A stretch of 64,000 bases of DNA from Diaphorobacter caeni. Lineage in GTDB: Bacteria > Pseudomonadota > Gammaproteobacteria > Burkholderiales > Burkholderiaceae_C. Shown here in pieces: positions 7,367 to 16,321 of this stretch (positions within the stretch are counted from its first letter, which is position 1; each line of letters starts with the position of its first letter). The notes under the pieces were generated by a model. That model did no database searches. It had not been told where the DNA came from and worked only from the letters and a program-made list of their open reading frames with translations. Location of the stretch: assembly GCF_015354245.1 (NCBI RefSeq), contig NZ_JADKYZ010000009.1, positions 62,001 to 126,000 on the forward strand, read 5' to 3'. The translations under genes were made by a program, and so were the position numbers.

Positions 7367-8746
7367 ATGCCCTTTTTGCCCGCCTTGCCATTCCCGTTGC
7401 GCAAGCTTGCGCTGAGCCTGCCCCTCGTGCTCGCCGCCAGCGCCCTCACCGCGCAGACGGCTCAAGCGCAAAGTCTTTTTGAACTGGTGGAAGAAGCTCG
7501 CGGCTACGACGCCCCCTGGCAGTCCGCCAAGGCACAGTACGACGCGACGGTGAGCCGTGGCGAACAGGCGCGCGCAGGTCTGCTGCCGAGCGTTGCGGCC
7601 CAGGCCGGGGTCAGCACCGCGCACACGCAGTACCGCGTCAAGACGCCCACGATGACGGCACAGAATTTCGATCTGCATGGTCCGTCGCAGCAGGCCGCCA
7701 TCGTCGCCAGCCAGCCGCTGTTCCGTCCTGCCAACCGCATCGCATTCCAGCAAGGTCAGCGCGGCATCGAAATCGCCCAGGCGCAGCTGGACGCGGCCGA
7801 TCAGGACCTTCTGATCCGCGTGAGCCAGGCTTACTTCGACGTGCTGGCGGCGCAGGACACGCTCAACGTCGTGCAGGCGCAGAAAAAGGCGATTTCCGAG
7901 CAGCTCGCGTCGGCCAAGAGCAACTTCGAGCTCGGCAACGCGACGATCACCGACTCGCGCGAGGCGCAGGCGCGCCACGACCTGGCCAGCGCGCAGGAGA
8001 TCGCCGCGGCCAATGATTTGCAGGTCAAGAAGCTCGCCCTCGACCAGACCGTCGGTCGCGTGGGCATTGCGCCGCAGCCGCTCGCGCAACCGGTCGCCCT
8101 TCCCGCCGTCGAACCCGCAGACATCAACCAGTGGGTGGACACGGCAGAGTCCACGCAGCCCTTGGTTCGACAGGCGCAGATCGCGCTGGATGTCGCGCGT
8201 CTTGAAACGAAAAAGGCCGAAACAGGCCATCTGCCCACGGTCGATCTGCAGGCCAGCTACGGCATTCAGCGCAACCCCAACGGCATGACTTCCCAGCCTT
8301 TCGTGCACTCACGCGCCACCAGCGCGAGCGTTGGCGTGGCGCTCAACTTGCCGTTGTTCGCGGGCTTTGCAGTGCAGAACCGGGTGAAGGAAACCCTGTC
8401 GCTCGAAGAAAAGGCGCAGGCCGATCTTGACAACGCCCGCCGCAACGTCGCCCAGGCTTCGCGATCCGCCTATCTGGGCGTGCAGTCCGGAATGGGTCAG
8501 GTCAAGGCGCTGGAAGCCGCCGTGGCATCCAGCCAGAGTGCGCTCGATGCCAACCGGCTCGGCTATCAGGTCGGCGTGCGGGTGAACATCGACATCCTCA
8601 ACGCCCAAAGCCAGCTCTACCAGACCCAGCGCGACCTCGCCAAGGCGCGCTATGACGTCCTCATGGGCCAGCTCAAGCTGCGCCAGGCCGCAGGCATCCT
8701 GGGCGACGAGGACATCGCCAAGGTCGATGGTCTGTTGATGAAGTGA
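7367..8746 (+). CDS. tolC: TolC-family outer-membrane efflux protein
   Basis: 459 residues from the ATG at 7367, which has a GGAAGGA site just upstream. A signal peptide runs to about residue 35 (Ala-Gln-Ala-Gln). The mature protein has two OEP repeats with long alpha-helical hairpins (QAQLDAADQDLLIRVSQAYF and the matching second-half RRNVAQASRSAYLGVQSG). The C-terminal half carries GYQVGVRVNIDILNAQSQLY, a TolC hallmark. TolC trimers form the outer-membrane duct for type I secretion and RND/MFS efflux. No inner-membrane pump is encoded nearby, so it probably serves several systems. Confidence 0.92.
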   Translation: MPFLPALPFPLRKLALSLPLVLAASALTAQTAQAQSLFELVEEARGYDAPWQSAKAQYDATVSRGEQARAGLLPSVAAQAGVSTAHTQYRVKTPTMTAQNFDLHGPSQQAAIVASQPLFRPANRIAFQQGQRGIEIAQAQLDAADQDLLIRVSQAYFDVLAAQDTLNVVQAQKKAISEQLASAKSNFELGNATITDSREAQARHDLASAQEIAAANDLQVKKLALDQTVGRVGIAPQPLAQPVALPAVEPADINQWVDTAESTQPLVRQAQIALDVARLETKKAETGHLPTVDLQASYGIQRNPNGMTSQPFVHSRATSASVGVALNLPLFAGFAVQNRVKETLSLEEKAQADLDNARRNVAQASRSAYLGVQSGMGQVKALEAAVASSQSALDANRLGYQVGVRVNIDILNAQSQLYQTQRDLAKARYDVLMGQLKLRQAAGILGDEDIAKVDGLLMK

Positions 8747-8772
8747 CTGGAGAAGTAACTGGTGAAGTGAGC

Positions 8773-8799
8773 GAGGCGCTCCTCACGAGCGCCTCCTCT
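8773..8799. terminator. Bidirectional terminator between tolC and rpiA
   Basis: A 9-bp perfect stem, GAGGCGCTC (8773-8781) with GAGCGCCTC (8787-8795), encloses the loop CTCAC and is followed by CTCTT. It lies between the converging tolC and rpiA genes. Confidence 0.65.
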
Positions 8800-8808
8800 T
8801 CCGCCGAA

Positions 8809-9501
8809 TCAGAAATTCATCGTGCGCACGCCGGACGACGTGCCCAGCAGGCAGACACCCGCCTTCTGATGCGCGAACACGCCGACGGTGACCACGCCGG
8901 GCCACTGGTTCACGGTGCTCTCGAATGCCAGCGGATCGCTGATCTTCAGGCCGCGCACGTCGATGATGTGCTGGCCGTTGTCGGTCACGAGCGGCTTGCC
9001 GTCCTTCTGGCGGATGCTGGCCGTGCCGCCCAGTGCTTCAAAACGGCGCAGGATCTGCGCGGCCGCCATCGGAATCACCTCGACGGGCAACGGGAATTCG
9101 CCAAGTGTGTCGACCAGCTTGGACTCGTCGGCGATGCAGACGAACTGCTTGGCGAGCGCTGCGACGATCTTCTCGCGCGTGAGAGCAGCACCGCCGCCCT
9201 TGACCATGTAGCCCTTGCCGTCGATCTCGTCGGCGCCATCGATGTAGACGGACAGCGCGTCCACTTCATTGGCGTCGAACACCTGGATGCCCAGGGCCTG
9301 CAGGCGCTCGGTGCTCGCGACCGAGCTGGAGACCGCGCCGCGGATCTGGTCTTTCATGGTGGCCAGCGCGTCGATGAACTTGTTGACCGTCGAGCCTGTG
9401 CCCACGCCCACGATTTCGCCAGGCACGACGTATTGCAGTGCGGCCTGACCGACCAAAGTCTTGAGTTGATCCTGAGAAAGTGAGTTGGTTGTTGTCGTCA
9501 T
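8809..9501 (-). CDS. rpiA: Ribose-5-phosphate isomerase A
   Basis: 230 residues, the normal family length. The phosphate loop [11 protein letters not shown] and the catalytic region [20 protein letters not shown] carry the two Asp and the Lys of RpiA, with Glu in LTREKIVA. The enzyme interconverts ribose 5-phosphate and ribulose 5-phosphate in the pentose phosphate pathway. It is divergent from pyrD with only 35 bp between start codons, so both control regions must overlap or reach into coding sequence. Confidence 0.96.
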   Translation of the reverse strand: MTTTTNSLSQDQLKTLVGQAALQYVVPGEIVGVGTGSTVNKFIDALATMKDQIRGAVSSSVASTERLQALGIQVFDANEVDALSVYIDGADEIDGKGYMVKGGGAALTREKIVAALAKQFVCIADESKLVDTLGEFPLPVEVIPMAAAQILRRFEALGGTASIRQKDGKPLVTDNGQHIIDVRGLKISDPLAFESTVNQWPGVVTVGVFAHQKAGVCLLGTSSGVRTMNF

Positions 9502-9536
9502 GGGCGAAAATCCGTGTTGAACCTCGAATTATCCCA

Positions 9537-10586
9537 ATGTCTTTACTACCCTACGCTTTCGCTCGCCCAATTCTCTTCAACATGGACCCGGAAAAGGCCC
9601 ATGAACTCACGATGGACATGCTCGCCAAGGGCCAGCGCACGCCGTTGTCGTGGGCATGGTGCAACCAGATGGTGAGCGATCCCATTGAGCTCGCAGGGTT
9701 GAAGTTCCCCAACCGCGTGGGCATGGCCGCCGGTCTGGACAAGAACGCCCGCGTGATCGACGGACTTGCCGCGATGGGCTTCGGCTTTGTCGAAGTCGGC
9801 ACCGTGACGCCCAAGGGCCAGCCCGGCAACCCCAAGCCGCGCATGTTCCGTCTGCCGCAGGCCAACGCGCTGATCAACCGCCTGGGCTTCAACAACGAAG
9901 GTCTGGACGCGTTCATCGCCAACGTGAAGAAATCCCAGACCCGCGCCCAGGGCAAGCCCATGCTGCTCGGTCTGAACATCGGCAAGAACGCCGCCACGCC
10001 CATCGAGAACGCCACCAGCGACTATCTGATCTGCCTCGAAGGCGTGTATCCGCATGCCGACTACGTGACCGTCAACATCAGCTCGCCCAACACCAAGAAT
10101 CTGCGTGAACTGCAGAGCGACGAGGCGCTGGACGCCCTGCTCTCGGCGATTGCCGAGCGCCGCGAAAAGCTCGCGACCCAGCACGGCCGCCGAGTGCCGA
10201 TCTTCGTGAAGATCGCGCCCGATCTGGACGAGGACCAGGTCCGCCTGATCGCCGCGACGCTCCAGCGCCAAGGCATGGACGGCGTGATCGCGACCAACAC
10301 CACGATCAGCCGCGAAGCCGTCAAGGGCATGCAGCACAGCGAGGAGACCGGTGGCTTGAGCGGTGCGCCGGTGCTTGAAGCGAGCAACCGCGTGATCTCG
10401 CAACTGCGCGCGCAACTGGGCAGCGGCTATCCGATCATTGGCGTCGGCGGCATCCTGAGTCCCCAGGACGCCGTGAGCAAGATTCGCGCGGGGGCTGATG
10501 TGGTGCAGATCTACACCGGTCTGATTTACAAGGGCCCCGAACTCGTTGGCCAGGCTGCTCAGGCCATCAAGGCGATGAAGCGCTGA
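9537..10586 (+). CDS. pyrD: Dihydroorotate dehydrogenase (quinone), class 2
   Basis: 349 residues from the ATG at 9537 (Met-Ser-Leu-Leu-Pro-Tyr); the frame is open further upstream but overlaps rpiA. The N-terminal helical extension ([20 protein letters not shown]) is the membrane-associated quinone-tunnel domain of class 2 enzymes. The barrel has [17 protein letters not shown], the catalytic-Ser segment VNISSPNT and the FMN-phosphate motif [13 protein letters not shown]. It oxidises dihydroorotate to orotate in pyrimidine synthesis, passing electrons to quinone. Confidence 0.97.
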   Translation: MSLLPYAFARPILFNMDPEKAHELTMDMLAKGQRTPLSWAWCNQMVSDPIELAGLKFPNRVGMAAGLDKNARVIDGLAAMGFGFVEVGTVTPKGQPGNPKPRMFRLPQANALINRLGFNNEGLDAFIANVKKSQTRAQGKPMLLGLNIGKNAATPIENATSDYLICLEGVYPHADYVTVNISSPNTKNLRELQSDEALDALLSAIAERREKLATQHGRRVPIFVKIAPDLDEDQVRLIAATLQRQGMDGVIATNTTISREAVKGMQHSEETGGLSGAPVLEASNRVISQLRAQLGSGYPIIGVGGILSPQDAVSKIRAGADVVQIYTGLIYKGPELVGQAAQAIKAMKR

Positions 10587-10681
10587 TTTGCGGCTTCTGC
10601 GCCTGACCAAGAGCCTGTCGGGAATGGAGCGCCCTGCTCGCTTCTTGGCCCGCTGCTCTGAACTCAACAGCCCGCATTCAC

Positions 10682-10714
10682 AAAAAGGCCCATCGATATT
10701 TCGATGGGCTTTTG
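10682..10714. terminator. Bidirectional terminator downstream of pyrD
   Basis: The stem GCCCATCGA (10688-10696) pairs with TCGATGGGC (10701-10709) around a 4-base loop. An A-run precedes it and TTTT follows, so it can act on both strands between the convergent pyrD and yqjK-like genes. Confidence 0.85.
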
Positions 10715-10730
10715 ATGTTTGCCGATGGCG

Positions 10731-11102
10731 CTATTTGCCGCTGCGCATCTTCATGACGATGGGCAGAACGATGCCGCCTATGCGCATCAGCTTGGCGGGC
10801 CCGGCGATCAATGCCGCGCCGACAGCCACGGCCACTGCGATGGGGTGCAGTTTCGCGAATGCCAGCAAACGCATCGGCAGAGGAGCTTCAGCGTCCACGC
10901 GGTCGGCGTTGTCGGCTTTCAAGGCCCGCGCCTGTTGCATGGCCAGTTGACGGGCGTGGATGCGGTCGCGCTGGGCGTCAATGCGTTTGAGCACCGCGAG
11001 TTGTTCGGGGGATGCGAGCGAAGCGTTGATCTCGCGCTCGACGGCCGAGGTGGCAGAACGCACGGCCTTGGAGGTGGGAGTGGTGTTTTGGGTGTTGCTC
11101 AT
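10731..11102 (-). CDS. YqjK-like / DUF3318-type small membrane-associated protein
   Basis: 123 residues beginning at the ATG at 11102, whose A is the last base of the upstream TGA, so translation is coupled to the YqjE-like gene. A basic, helical N-terminal half (LASPEQLAVLKRIDAQRDRI) is followed by a hydrophobic segment (IAVAVAVGAALIAGPAKLM) and a short basic tail. Its place after yqjD- and yqjE-like genes corresponds to YqjK in enterobacteria, although sequence recognition is weak. It is probably anchored in the inner membrane. Function unknown. Confidence 0.6.
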   Translation of the reverse strand: MSNTQNTTPTSKAVRSATSAVEREINASLASPEQLAVLKRIDAQRDRIHARQLAMQQARALKADNADRVDAEAPLPMRLLAFAKLHPIAVAVAVGAALIAGPAKLMRIGGIVLPIVMKMRSGK

Positions 11103-11497
11103 CACAGGCGATCCTTGACTTGCTGCCAATCTTGCGCGAGCACACGCTTGGTCAATGCGAAGGCGTTGCCCGCGCGCTTGGCGATCGTCACCAGCGAGAT
11201 GAGCACGATCACCCACAGCAGCATCCAGCCACCAGCCAGCAGCCAGCCCACGGTGGCGCGGCTGGGCGTGTCCCAGTAGTTCACCAGAATCGCCAGCGAC
11301 AGCATGATCAGAGCGATCACCGTGAGGCCACCGGCGATGATGCCCAGCACGGCGAGCATCACGAGTCTGCGCTTCTGGTCGGCCCACTCCATGCCGGCCA
11401 GCTCGATACGGTCCTCGACCGCGATGGCGCCCTCGATCACGTTGGCTCGCCAACGCGCGGCGAGTCCCTCCAATCCGAGCAGTGCAATCAGATTCAT
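11102..11497 (-). CDS. YqjE-like phage-holin-superfamily membrane protein
   Basis: 131 residues from the ATG at 11497 (Met-Asn-Leu-Ile-Ala-Leu-Leu-Gly). Two long hydrophobic stretches (LVMLAVLGIIAGGLTVIALI continuing to LAILV, and VGWLLAGGWMLLWVIVLISL) indicate two transmembrane helices. This is the pattern of the YqjE / holin-3-6 family, commonly encoded between a DUF883 gene and a YqjK-like gene, as here. The family is linked to membrane stress, but no molecular activity is established. It is the middle gene of the three-gene minus-strand operon. Confidence 0.75.
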   Translation of the reverse strand: MNLIALLGLEGLAARWRANVIEGAIAVEDRIELAGMEWADQKRRLVMLAVLGIIAGGLTVIALIMLSLAILVNYWDTPSRATVGWLLAGGWMLLWVIVLISLVTIAKRAGNAFALTKRVLAQDWQQVKDRL

Positions 11498-11585
11498 GCG
11501 CGCGCTTGCCTCTCTGGTTGTTATGGAATCTGCAAAAGCGCGGCCTGCGTGCCGCACTCCTGCAGTGAATCAACGGCTCGAACGA

Positions 11586-11894
11586 TCAGCGGCGGGCGAG
11601 CAGAAAGCCCACCAGAGCGCCCACTGCCAGCGCGGCGCTGGCGACGCGCCATGGCTCGTCGTGCGCGTAGTTGTTGGCCACGCGAGCCGCTTCCTTGGCC
11701 TGGTAGGCCGCTTCCTGCGCGGCGCGCACGGCGGAATCGCGCACGGTGTACATGCTGTCGTCCAGACGCTTGCGCAGCTGGCGGATTTCAGGAACGCTGT
11801 CCAGATCCTTGCTGGCGAGCAGACCGCGCAGGTCACCCACGAGTTGCTCCAGATCTTGTTGTGCGCTGGCGATTTTTTCCGATGCGATACTCAT
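11586..11894 (-). CDS. DUF883 (ElaB/YqjD-like) ribosome- or membrane-associated protein
   Basis: 102 residues from the ATG at 11894, preceded by GAAGAGG; a TTG two codons earlier is less likely. A long amphipathic helix (KIASAQQDLEQLVGDLRGLL and onward) leads to a conserved His-Asp-Glu-Pro-Trp and a C-terminal hydrophobic anchor (VASAALAVGALVGFLLARR). This is the full DUF883 architecture. Family members in E. coli are tail-anchored inner-membrane proteins that associate with stationary-phase ribosomes. It is the first gene of the operon. Confidence 0.88.
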   Translation of the reverse strand: MSIASEKIASAQQDLEQLVGDLRGLLASKDLDSVPEIRQLRKRLDDSMYTVRDSAVRAAQEAAYQAKEAARVANNYAHDEPWRVASAALAVGALVGFLLARR

Positions 11895-12056
11895 ATTCAA
11901 AGCCTCTTCCTGATGGTTAACAGTTGGAACAAAGATAAACGCAAGCCATGTCCGACCTTGTAGGTCCAGACCACATCTTAGCCTCTACAAGCCCTTTGAT
12001 GCTACCAATTCCAAAGCACGCTGCGGGGCGAGTGCGCGGCTGGCCGGAATGTGCAA

Positions 12057-12153
12057 GAGCCTGTTGACGATCTCAGCGCGAGGATTGGCGACGCAGCAGA
12101 ACGTCCTGAGGCCGCGCCTGCAAGACCGCGTGGAGGTCGTCGGGAAGCTCTCA
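12057..12153 (-). repeat. Dispersed palindromic repeat, copy 1 (starts on the stop codon of the upstream gene)
   Basis: Read on the minus strand, it begins with the TGA of the FAD oxidoreductase (12153-12151). It aligns over its whole length with the copy at 15249-15348 (shared CGGTCTTGCAGGCGCGGCCT core and GAGATCGT...AAC right arm). Its left arm is more diverged than in the other copies. The ends are inverted repeats and could fold as a long hairpin in the mRNA 3' region. Confidence 0.8.
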
Positions 12154-13254
12154 AGCTTTCAAAAGCTGCGCCACGTGCTCGCCGATGGCCAAAGAGCTGG
12201 TCAGTCCCGGCGACTCGATGCCGAAGAGATTCACCAACCCGGCGATGCCATGCACCTGCGGGCCCTGGATCACGAAATCGGCCGCCGCGTCCTCGGGGCC
12301 GCTGATCTTGGGTCGTATGCCCGCATAGCCTGCCGACAGGGAACCGTCCGGCAGGTCCGGCCAGTATTTGCGCACCTCGCCATAGAAGGCCTCGCCGCGT
12401 GCGGGATCCACCACCAGATCGCCCGGCCCGTCCACCCACTGCACATCGGGGCCGAACTTGGCCTGCCCGCCGAGGTCGAGCGTCAGATGAACGCCGAGCC
12501 CCGCCGCTTCCGGTACCGGGTAGATCAGATGCGTGAACGGCGCCTTGCCGCCCAGCGTGAAATAGTTGCCTTTGGCGTAGAAGGCCTTCGGCACATGCTC
12601 GGGCGCAAGTCCCACAAATCGGCGCGCGAGGTCCGGTGCATGCAGACCTGCGGCATTGACCACCGTGTTCGCCAGCAGCTCCGTGCCATCGACCGCTCGC
12701 ACCAGAATGCCATCAGGTCGGCATTCGGCACCGGAAACGGGCGACTGCAAAGCGAGCGCGCCGCCATGGTTTTCGACGTCGCCCAGCAGCGAGAGCATGA
12801 GGCCGTGGCTGTCCACGATGCCGGTGCTCGGCGAAAGCAAGGCGGCCACGCAGTGCAGCGAGGGCTCGAGCGCGCGCGCCTCGTCGGCGGAGAGCCATTG
12901 CATGTCGTGCACGCCGTTGGCGGCAGCGTGCCGGGCGATGCTGTCGAGCTTGGCTCGCTGCTGCTCCGAAGTCGCCACGATCAGTTTGCCGCAGCGGCGG
13001 TGGGCGATTCCGCGCTCGCCGCAATACGCGTAGAGCATGTCCTTGCCGCGCACGCACAGCCGCGCCTTGAGCGAGCCCTGCGCATAGTAGATGCCCGCGT
13101 GGATCACCTCGCTGTTGCGTGACGAGGTCTCCGTGCCAATCGCGTTCGCGGCCTCAAGCACCAGCACTTCGCGCCCCTGCAGGGCCAGCGCCCGGGCCAC
13201 AGCAAGACCGACGACGCCCGCCCCTATCACCACGCAATCAACGCTTTCAGCCAC
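12151..13254 (-). CDS. NAD(P)/FAD-dependent oxidoreductase, L-2-hydroxyglutarate oxidase (LhgO)-like
   Basis: 367 residues if started at the GTG at 13254, which has AAAGG upstream; an ATG 30 bases earlier is an alternative. The FAD dinucleotide-binding motif [20 protein letters not shown] is near the N-terminus. [38 protein letters not shown] and a late [12 protein letters not shown] segment are characteristic of the DAO/LhgO branch. LhgO oxidises L-2-hydroxyglutarate and passes electrons to quinone, but relatives act on other hydroxy or amino acids. The gene converges with nothing downstream, and its stop codon forms the edge of a dispersed repeat. Confidence 0.82.
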   Translation of the reverse strand: MAESVDCVVIGAGVVGLAVARALALQGREVLVLEAANAIGTETSSRNSEVIHAGIYYAQGSLKARLCVRGKDMLYAYCGERGIAHRRCGKLIVATSEQQRAKLDSIARHAAANGVHDMQWLSADEARALEPSLHCVAALLSPSTGIVDSHGLMLSLLGDVENHGGALALQSPVSGAECRPDGILVRAVDGTELLANTVVNAAGLHAPDLARRFVGLAPEHVPKAFYAKGNYFTLGGKAPFTHLIYPVPEAAGLGVHLTLDLGGQAKFGPDVQWVDGPGDLVVDPARGEAFYGEVRKYWPDLPDGSLSAGYAGIRPKISGPEDAAADFVIQGPQVHGIAGLVNLFGIESPGLTSSLAIGEHVAQLLKA

Positions 13255-13425
13255 AGCTTGCCTTTCAGTCCGAATTTTCCGCATTTTCACCCGAAAACGT
13301 CGCCTCAACACCTGATCTGCTTTCAGCTGGAAAAACCCCGGCCTTCTGATTCTCGAATGGCTGTGCTCGGGCTTTGGGGGCATGCTTGGACTCCACTTTT
13401 CACAGGCATCCAAGGAAGACAAGCA

Positions 13426-14343
13426 ATGGCACAGAAAATGATGGAAGGCAAAATCGTCGTGGTCACCGGGTCGGGAGGCGGCATCGGACGCGACATGGCG
13501 CTGGCGCTCGCGGCCGAGGGCGCCAAAGTCGTGGTCAACGACATCGGCACCTCGACGAATGGCGAGGGAACGGACGACGGACCGGCCCACAAGGTGGTTG
13601 CCGAAATCAAGGCCGCCGGAGGAGAGGCGGTAGCCAACACCGACAGCGTCTCCGAATCGGCCAGCGCCGCGCGCATCGTCGAATGCGCGGTCGACAGCTT
13701 TGGAAAAATCGACGGCGTGGTCAACAACGCGGGCATTCTGCGCGACCGCTTCTTCCACAAGATGAGCCTCGATGAATGGGATGCGGTGATCAAGGTTCAC
13801 CTCTACGGCAGCTACTACATGAGCCGCGCCGCCGCCACGCATTTCAAGGAACAGGAAAGTGGCGCCTTCGTGCACATGACGTCGACCTCGGGCCTCATCG
13901 GCAATTTCGGCCAGGCCAACTACAGCGCGGCCAAGCTCGCCCTCACCGCGCTCTCCAAGAGCATCGCGCTCGACATGCAGAAGTTCAACGTGCGCTCCAA
14001 CTGCATCGCTCCCTTCGCCTGGAGCCGCATGATCGGCTCGATCCCCACCGACACGCCCGAGCAGCAGGCGCGCGTCGCCAAGATCCAGCAGATGACGCCC
14101 AACAAGATCGCGCCGCTGGCGGTCTATCTGCTGTCCGACGCGGCCAAGGACGTGAACGCGCAGGTCTTCGCCGTGCGCAACAACGAGATCTTCCTCATGA
14201 GCCAGCCGCGCCCGGTGCGCGGCATCCACCGCAGCGAGGGCTGGACGCCGCAAAGCATCGCCGAGCACGGAATGCCGGCCCTGCAATCCTCTTTCTTCGA
14301 GCTGGAACGCTCTGGAGATGTGTTCAGTTGGGATCCGATCTGA
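13426..14343 (+). CDS. SDR-family 3-hydroxyacyl-CoA dehydrogenase-like oxidoreductase
   Basis: 305 residues from the ATG at 13426 with AAGGAAG upstream. The cofactor motif TGSGGGIG lies at about 14-21, followed by NNAG, a catalytic Ser near 153 and Tyr-Ser-Ala-Ala-Lys at about 166-170. The length, the insertion around [20 protein letters not shown] and the extended C-terminus resemble the dehydrogenase part of multifunctional beta-oxidation enzymes (HSD17B4/MFE-2 type). The next gene encodes a MaoC hydratase, the other half of that enzyme, supporting a role in acyl-CoA beta-oxidation. The substrate is unknown. Confidence 0.88.
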   Translation: MAQKMMEGKIVVVTGSGGGIGRDMALALAAEGAKVVVNDIGTSTNGEGTDDGPAHKVVAEIKAAGGEAVANTDSVSESASAARIVECAVDSFGKIDGVVNNAGILRDRFFHKMSLDEWDAVIKVHLYGSYYMSRAAATHFKEQESGAFVHMTSTSGLIGNFGQANYSAAKLALTALSKSIALDMQKFNVRSNCIAPFAWSRMIGSIPTDTPEQQARVAKIQQMTPNKIAPLAVYLLSDAAKDVNAQVFAVRNNEIFLMSQPRPVRGIHRSEGWTPQSIAEHGMPALQSSFFELERSGDVFSWDPI

Positions 14344-14357
14344 AGGAGCGCAGCAGC

Positions 14358-15251
14358 ATGGCCATCAGCTACGCGCACCTCAAGCATCGCCCCTTCCCGC
14401 CCCAGCATCAGCATTACGCCGAGCGCGACACCATGCTGTATGCGCTCAGTCTCGGACTCGGCAACGATCCGGTCGACGAGAGCGCTCTGCCTTTCGTCTA
14501 TGAAGGTGCGAAGGGAGGGCTGCGCGCCCTGCCCTCGCTCGCCGTCGTGCTTGGCTATCCGGGATTCTGGGCACGCGAGAGCGATACCGGCATCGATTGG
14601 GTGAAGCTGCTGCACGGCGAACAGCGCATGCGCATCCACCGCCCGTTGCCCGCGAGCGCCGAGGTCGTCGGCCACACGCGCGTCACGCATCTCACCGACA
14701 AGGGTGAAGGCAAGGGAGCGATCCTCGTGAGCGAACGCCGCATCGAAACCAAGCAAGGCGAGCTGCTCGCCACGCTTCAGGGCATGACATTTCTGCGCGG
14801 CGACGGCGGCTACAGCCAGCAAGCGGGCGGCCAGCCCAGCGACCCGCCGCTGCCCCCCCTCTCGCCCACGCCCGACGACCGCCCCCCTGACTTCACCGAC
14901 ACTCAGGCCACGCGCCCCGAGGCAGCGCTGCTCTATCGTCTGCTTGGGGACTACAACCCGCTGCACGCCGAGCCCGCCGTCGCGCGGGCAGCAGGATTTG
15001 AGCGCCCCATCCTGCATGGGCTTGCGAGCTACGGTTTGGTCACCTGCGCGATTCTGCGGCAATGTGCGGGCAACGATCCCACGCGTCTCAAGGCGCTGGA
15101 CATCCGCTTCGCCGCTCCGGTCTATCCGGGCGAAACGCTGATCACGGAGATCTGGCGGATGTCCGGACAGCCCACGCAACTGCAGTTGCGCGCCCGCGTT
15201 CTGGAGCGTGACAAAGTGGTCCTGAGCCACGGATTCGCCGAATTGAACTGA
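14358..15251 (+). CDS. MaoC-family (R)-specific enoyl-CoA hydratase
   Basis: 297 residues from the ATG at 14358 with GAAGGAG upstream, 14 bp after the SDR gene. The double hot-dog architecture matches MFE-2 hydratase 2: an N-terminal half with [14 protein letters not shown] and a C-terminal half carrying the hydratase signature [14 protein letters not shown] at about 193-206, then [16 protein letters not shown]. The Asp and His in GDYNPLH are the catalytic pair. With the adjacent SDR it reconstitutes the hydration and dehydrogenation steps of (R)-specific beta-oxidation. The stop codon opens a dispersed repeat. Confidence 0.9.
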   Translation: MAISYAHLKHRPFPPQHQHYAERDTMLYALSLGLGNDPVDESALPFVYEGAKGGLRALPSLAVVLGYPGFWARESDTGIDWVKLLHGEQRMRIHRPLPASAEVVGHTRVTHLTDKGEGKGAILVSERRIETKQGELLATLQGMTFLRGDGGYSQQAGGQPSDPPLPPLSPTPDDRPPDFTDTQATRPEAALLYRLLGDYNPLHAEPAVARAAGFERPILHGLASYGLVTCAILRQCAGNDPTRLKALDIRFAAPVYPGETLITEIWRMSGQPTQLQLRARVLERDKVVLSHGFAELN

Positions 15252-15348
15252 GAGCGTGTCGACGATCTCCACACGGTCTTGCAGGCGCGGCCTCGGGCGG
15301 TCTGCTGCGTTGCACATCCTCGCGACGAGATCGTAAACACGCTCTGAG
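15249..15348 (+). repeat. Dispersed palindromic repeat, copy 2 (full length, 100 bp)
   Basis: The element starts with the TGA stop codon of the MaoC gene. Its left arm GAGCGTGTCGACGATCTC is inverted relative to the right arm GAGATCGTAAACACGCTC, with mismatches. The interior shares the GGTCTTGCAGGCGCGGCCT and CTGCTGCGTTGC blocks with copy 1. No ORF is present. It lies between two same-strand genes of one probable operon. Confidence 0.85.
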
Positions 15349-15381
15349 TCCCCTCAATACCCCCAAAGGAGACAAGCGCCC

Positions 15382-16182
15382 ATGAACAATCCCCCCGTAC
15401 TGACCCATGTGCAAGACGGCATCGGCACCATTACCCTCAACCGTCCCGAGGCGCGCAATGCGCTGAGCAAGGACATGCGGCAGGGCATCGCAGCCGCCGT
15501 CGTGCAGATGCGCGACGACGAGAGCGTGCAGGCCGTCATCATCACGGGTGCCGGAGGCGCGTTCTGCTCGGGCGGCGACGTGATCCAGATGGTGCAGTCC
15601 AACGAAAGCGGACTGCCATGGCGCGAGCGCATCCGTGCACTGCACCAATGGTTTCCCGAGCTGGTGAATCTGCAGAAGCCGGTGATCGCGGCGGTGGATG
15701 GACCGGCGTTCGGCGCGGGGTTCAGCATCGCGCTCGCGGCGGATTTCATTCTCGCGAGCAAACGCGCCCAATTCTGTGCGGTGTTTGGGCGCATCGGGCT
15801 GATTCCCGATCTGGGCGCAATGCAGCTTCTGCCGCGCATCGTCGGCCAGCAGCGCGCCAAGGAACTGGTCTTCACCGCGCGCACGCTCGGCGCGGCCGAG
15901 GCCAGAGAACTTGGCATCGTCTACGAGATTCACGAGGATGGTCCCGCCCTGCAAACCGCTGCGCAGGCGCTTGCCACGCGCTTCAAAGTGGCGTCCACAC
16001 CTGCCATCGGCATGGCCAAGACGATCATGAATCAGGCCTTTGAGCTGGATGCGCGTGCGATGTCCGAACTCGAGGCCTACGCTCAGACCATGTGCCGTGG
16101 CTCCGAATACCACCAGCGGGCCGTGCAGCGCTTTCGCGACAAGCAGCCGCTGCTGTTCGACTGGGACAGGCCCGCCAAGTGA
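15382..16182 (+). CDS. Enoyl-CoA hydratase/isomerase (crotonase) family protein
   Basis: 266 residues from the ATG at 15382 with AAAGGAGA upstream. The oxyanion-hole segments GAGGAFCSGGDV and AAVDGPAFGAGFSIALAADF are intact. The usual first catalytic Glu of hydratases is not seen. The second acidic position reads IGLIPDLGAMQLLPR, with Asp as in PaaG-type isomerases. It therefore may act as an enoyl-CoA isomerase rather than a simple hydratase. It follows the SDR and MaoC genes and precedes a Bug gene, which suggests a pathway for an imported acid. Confidence 0.88.
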   Translation: MNNPPVLTHVQDGIGTITLNRPEARNALSKDMRQGIAAAVVQMRDDESVQAVIITGAGGAFCSGGDVIQMVQSNESGLPWRERIRALHQWFPELVNLQKPVIAAVDGPAFGAGFSIALAADFILASKRAQFCAVFGRIGLIPDLGAMQLLPRIVGQQRAKELVFTARTLGAAEARELGIVYEIHEDGPALQTAAQALATRFKVASTPAIGMAKTIMNQAFELDARAMSELEAYAQTMCRGSEYHQRAVQRFRDKQPLLFDWDRPAK

Positions 16183-16321
16183 GCGAATGCCCATCGGGGC
16201 AAACCCTCTGCCGGAACGCGTGAACCCCGACTTCCGCAAAAGCAGATTCACAGCGCGCACGGGACGCCGCACCATGCGAGCGCTGCTGTTGACTCTCCCA
16301 TCCCATTTCGGAGCCAAACCC

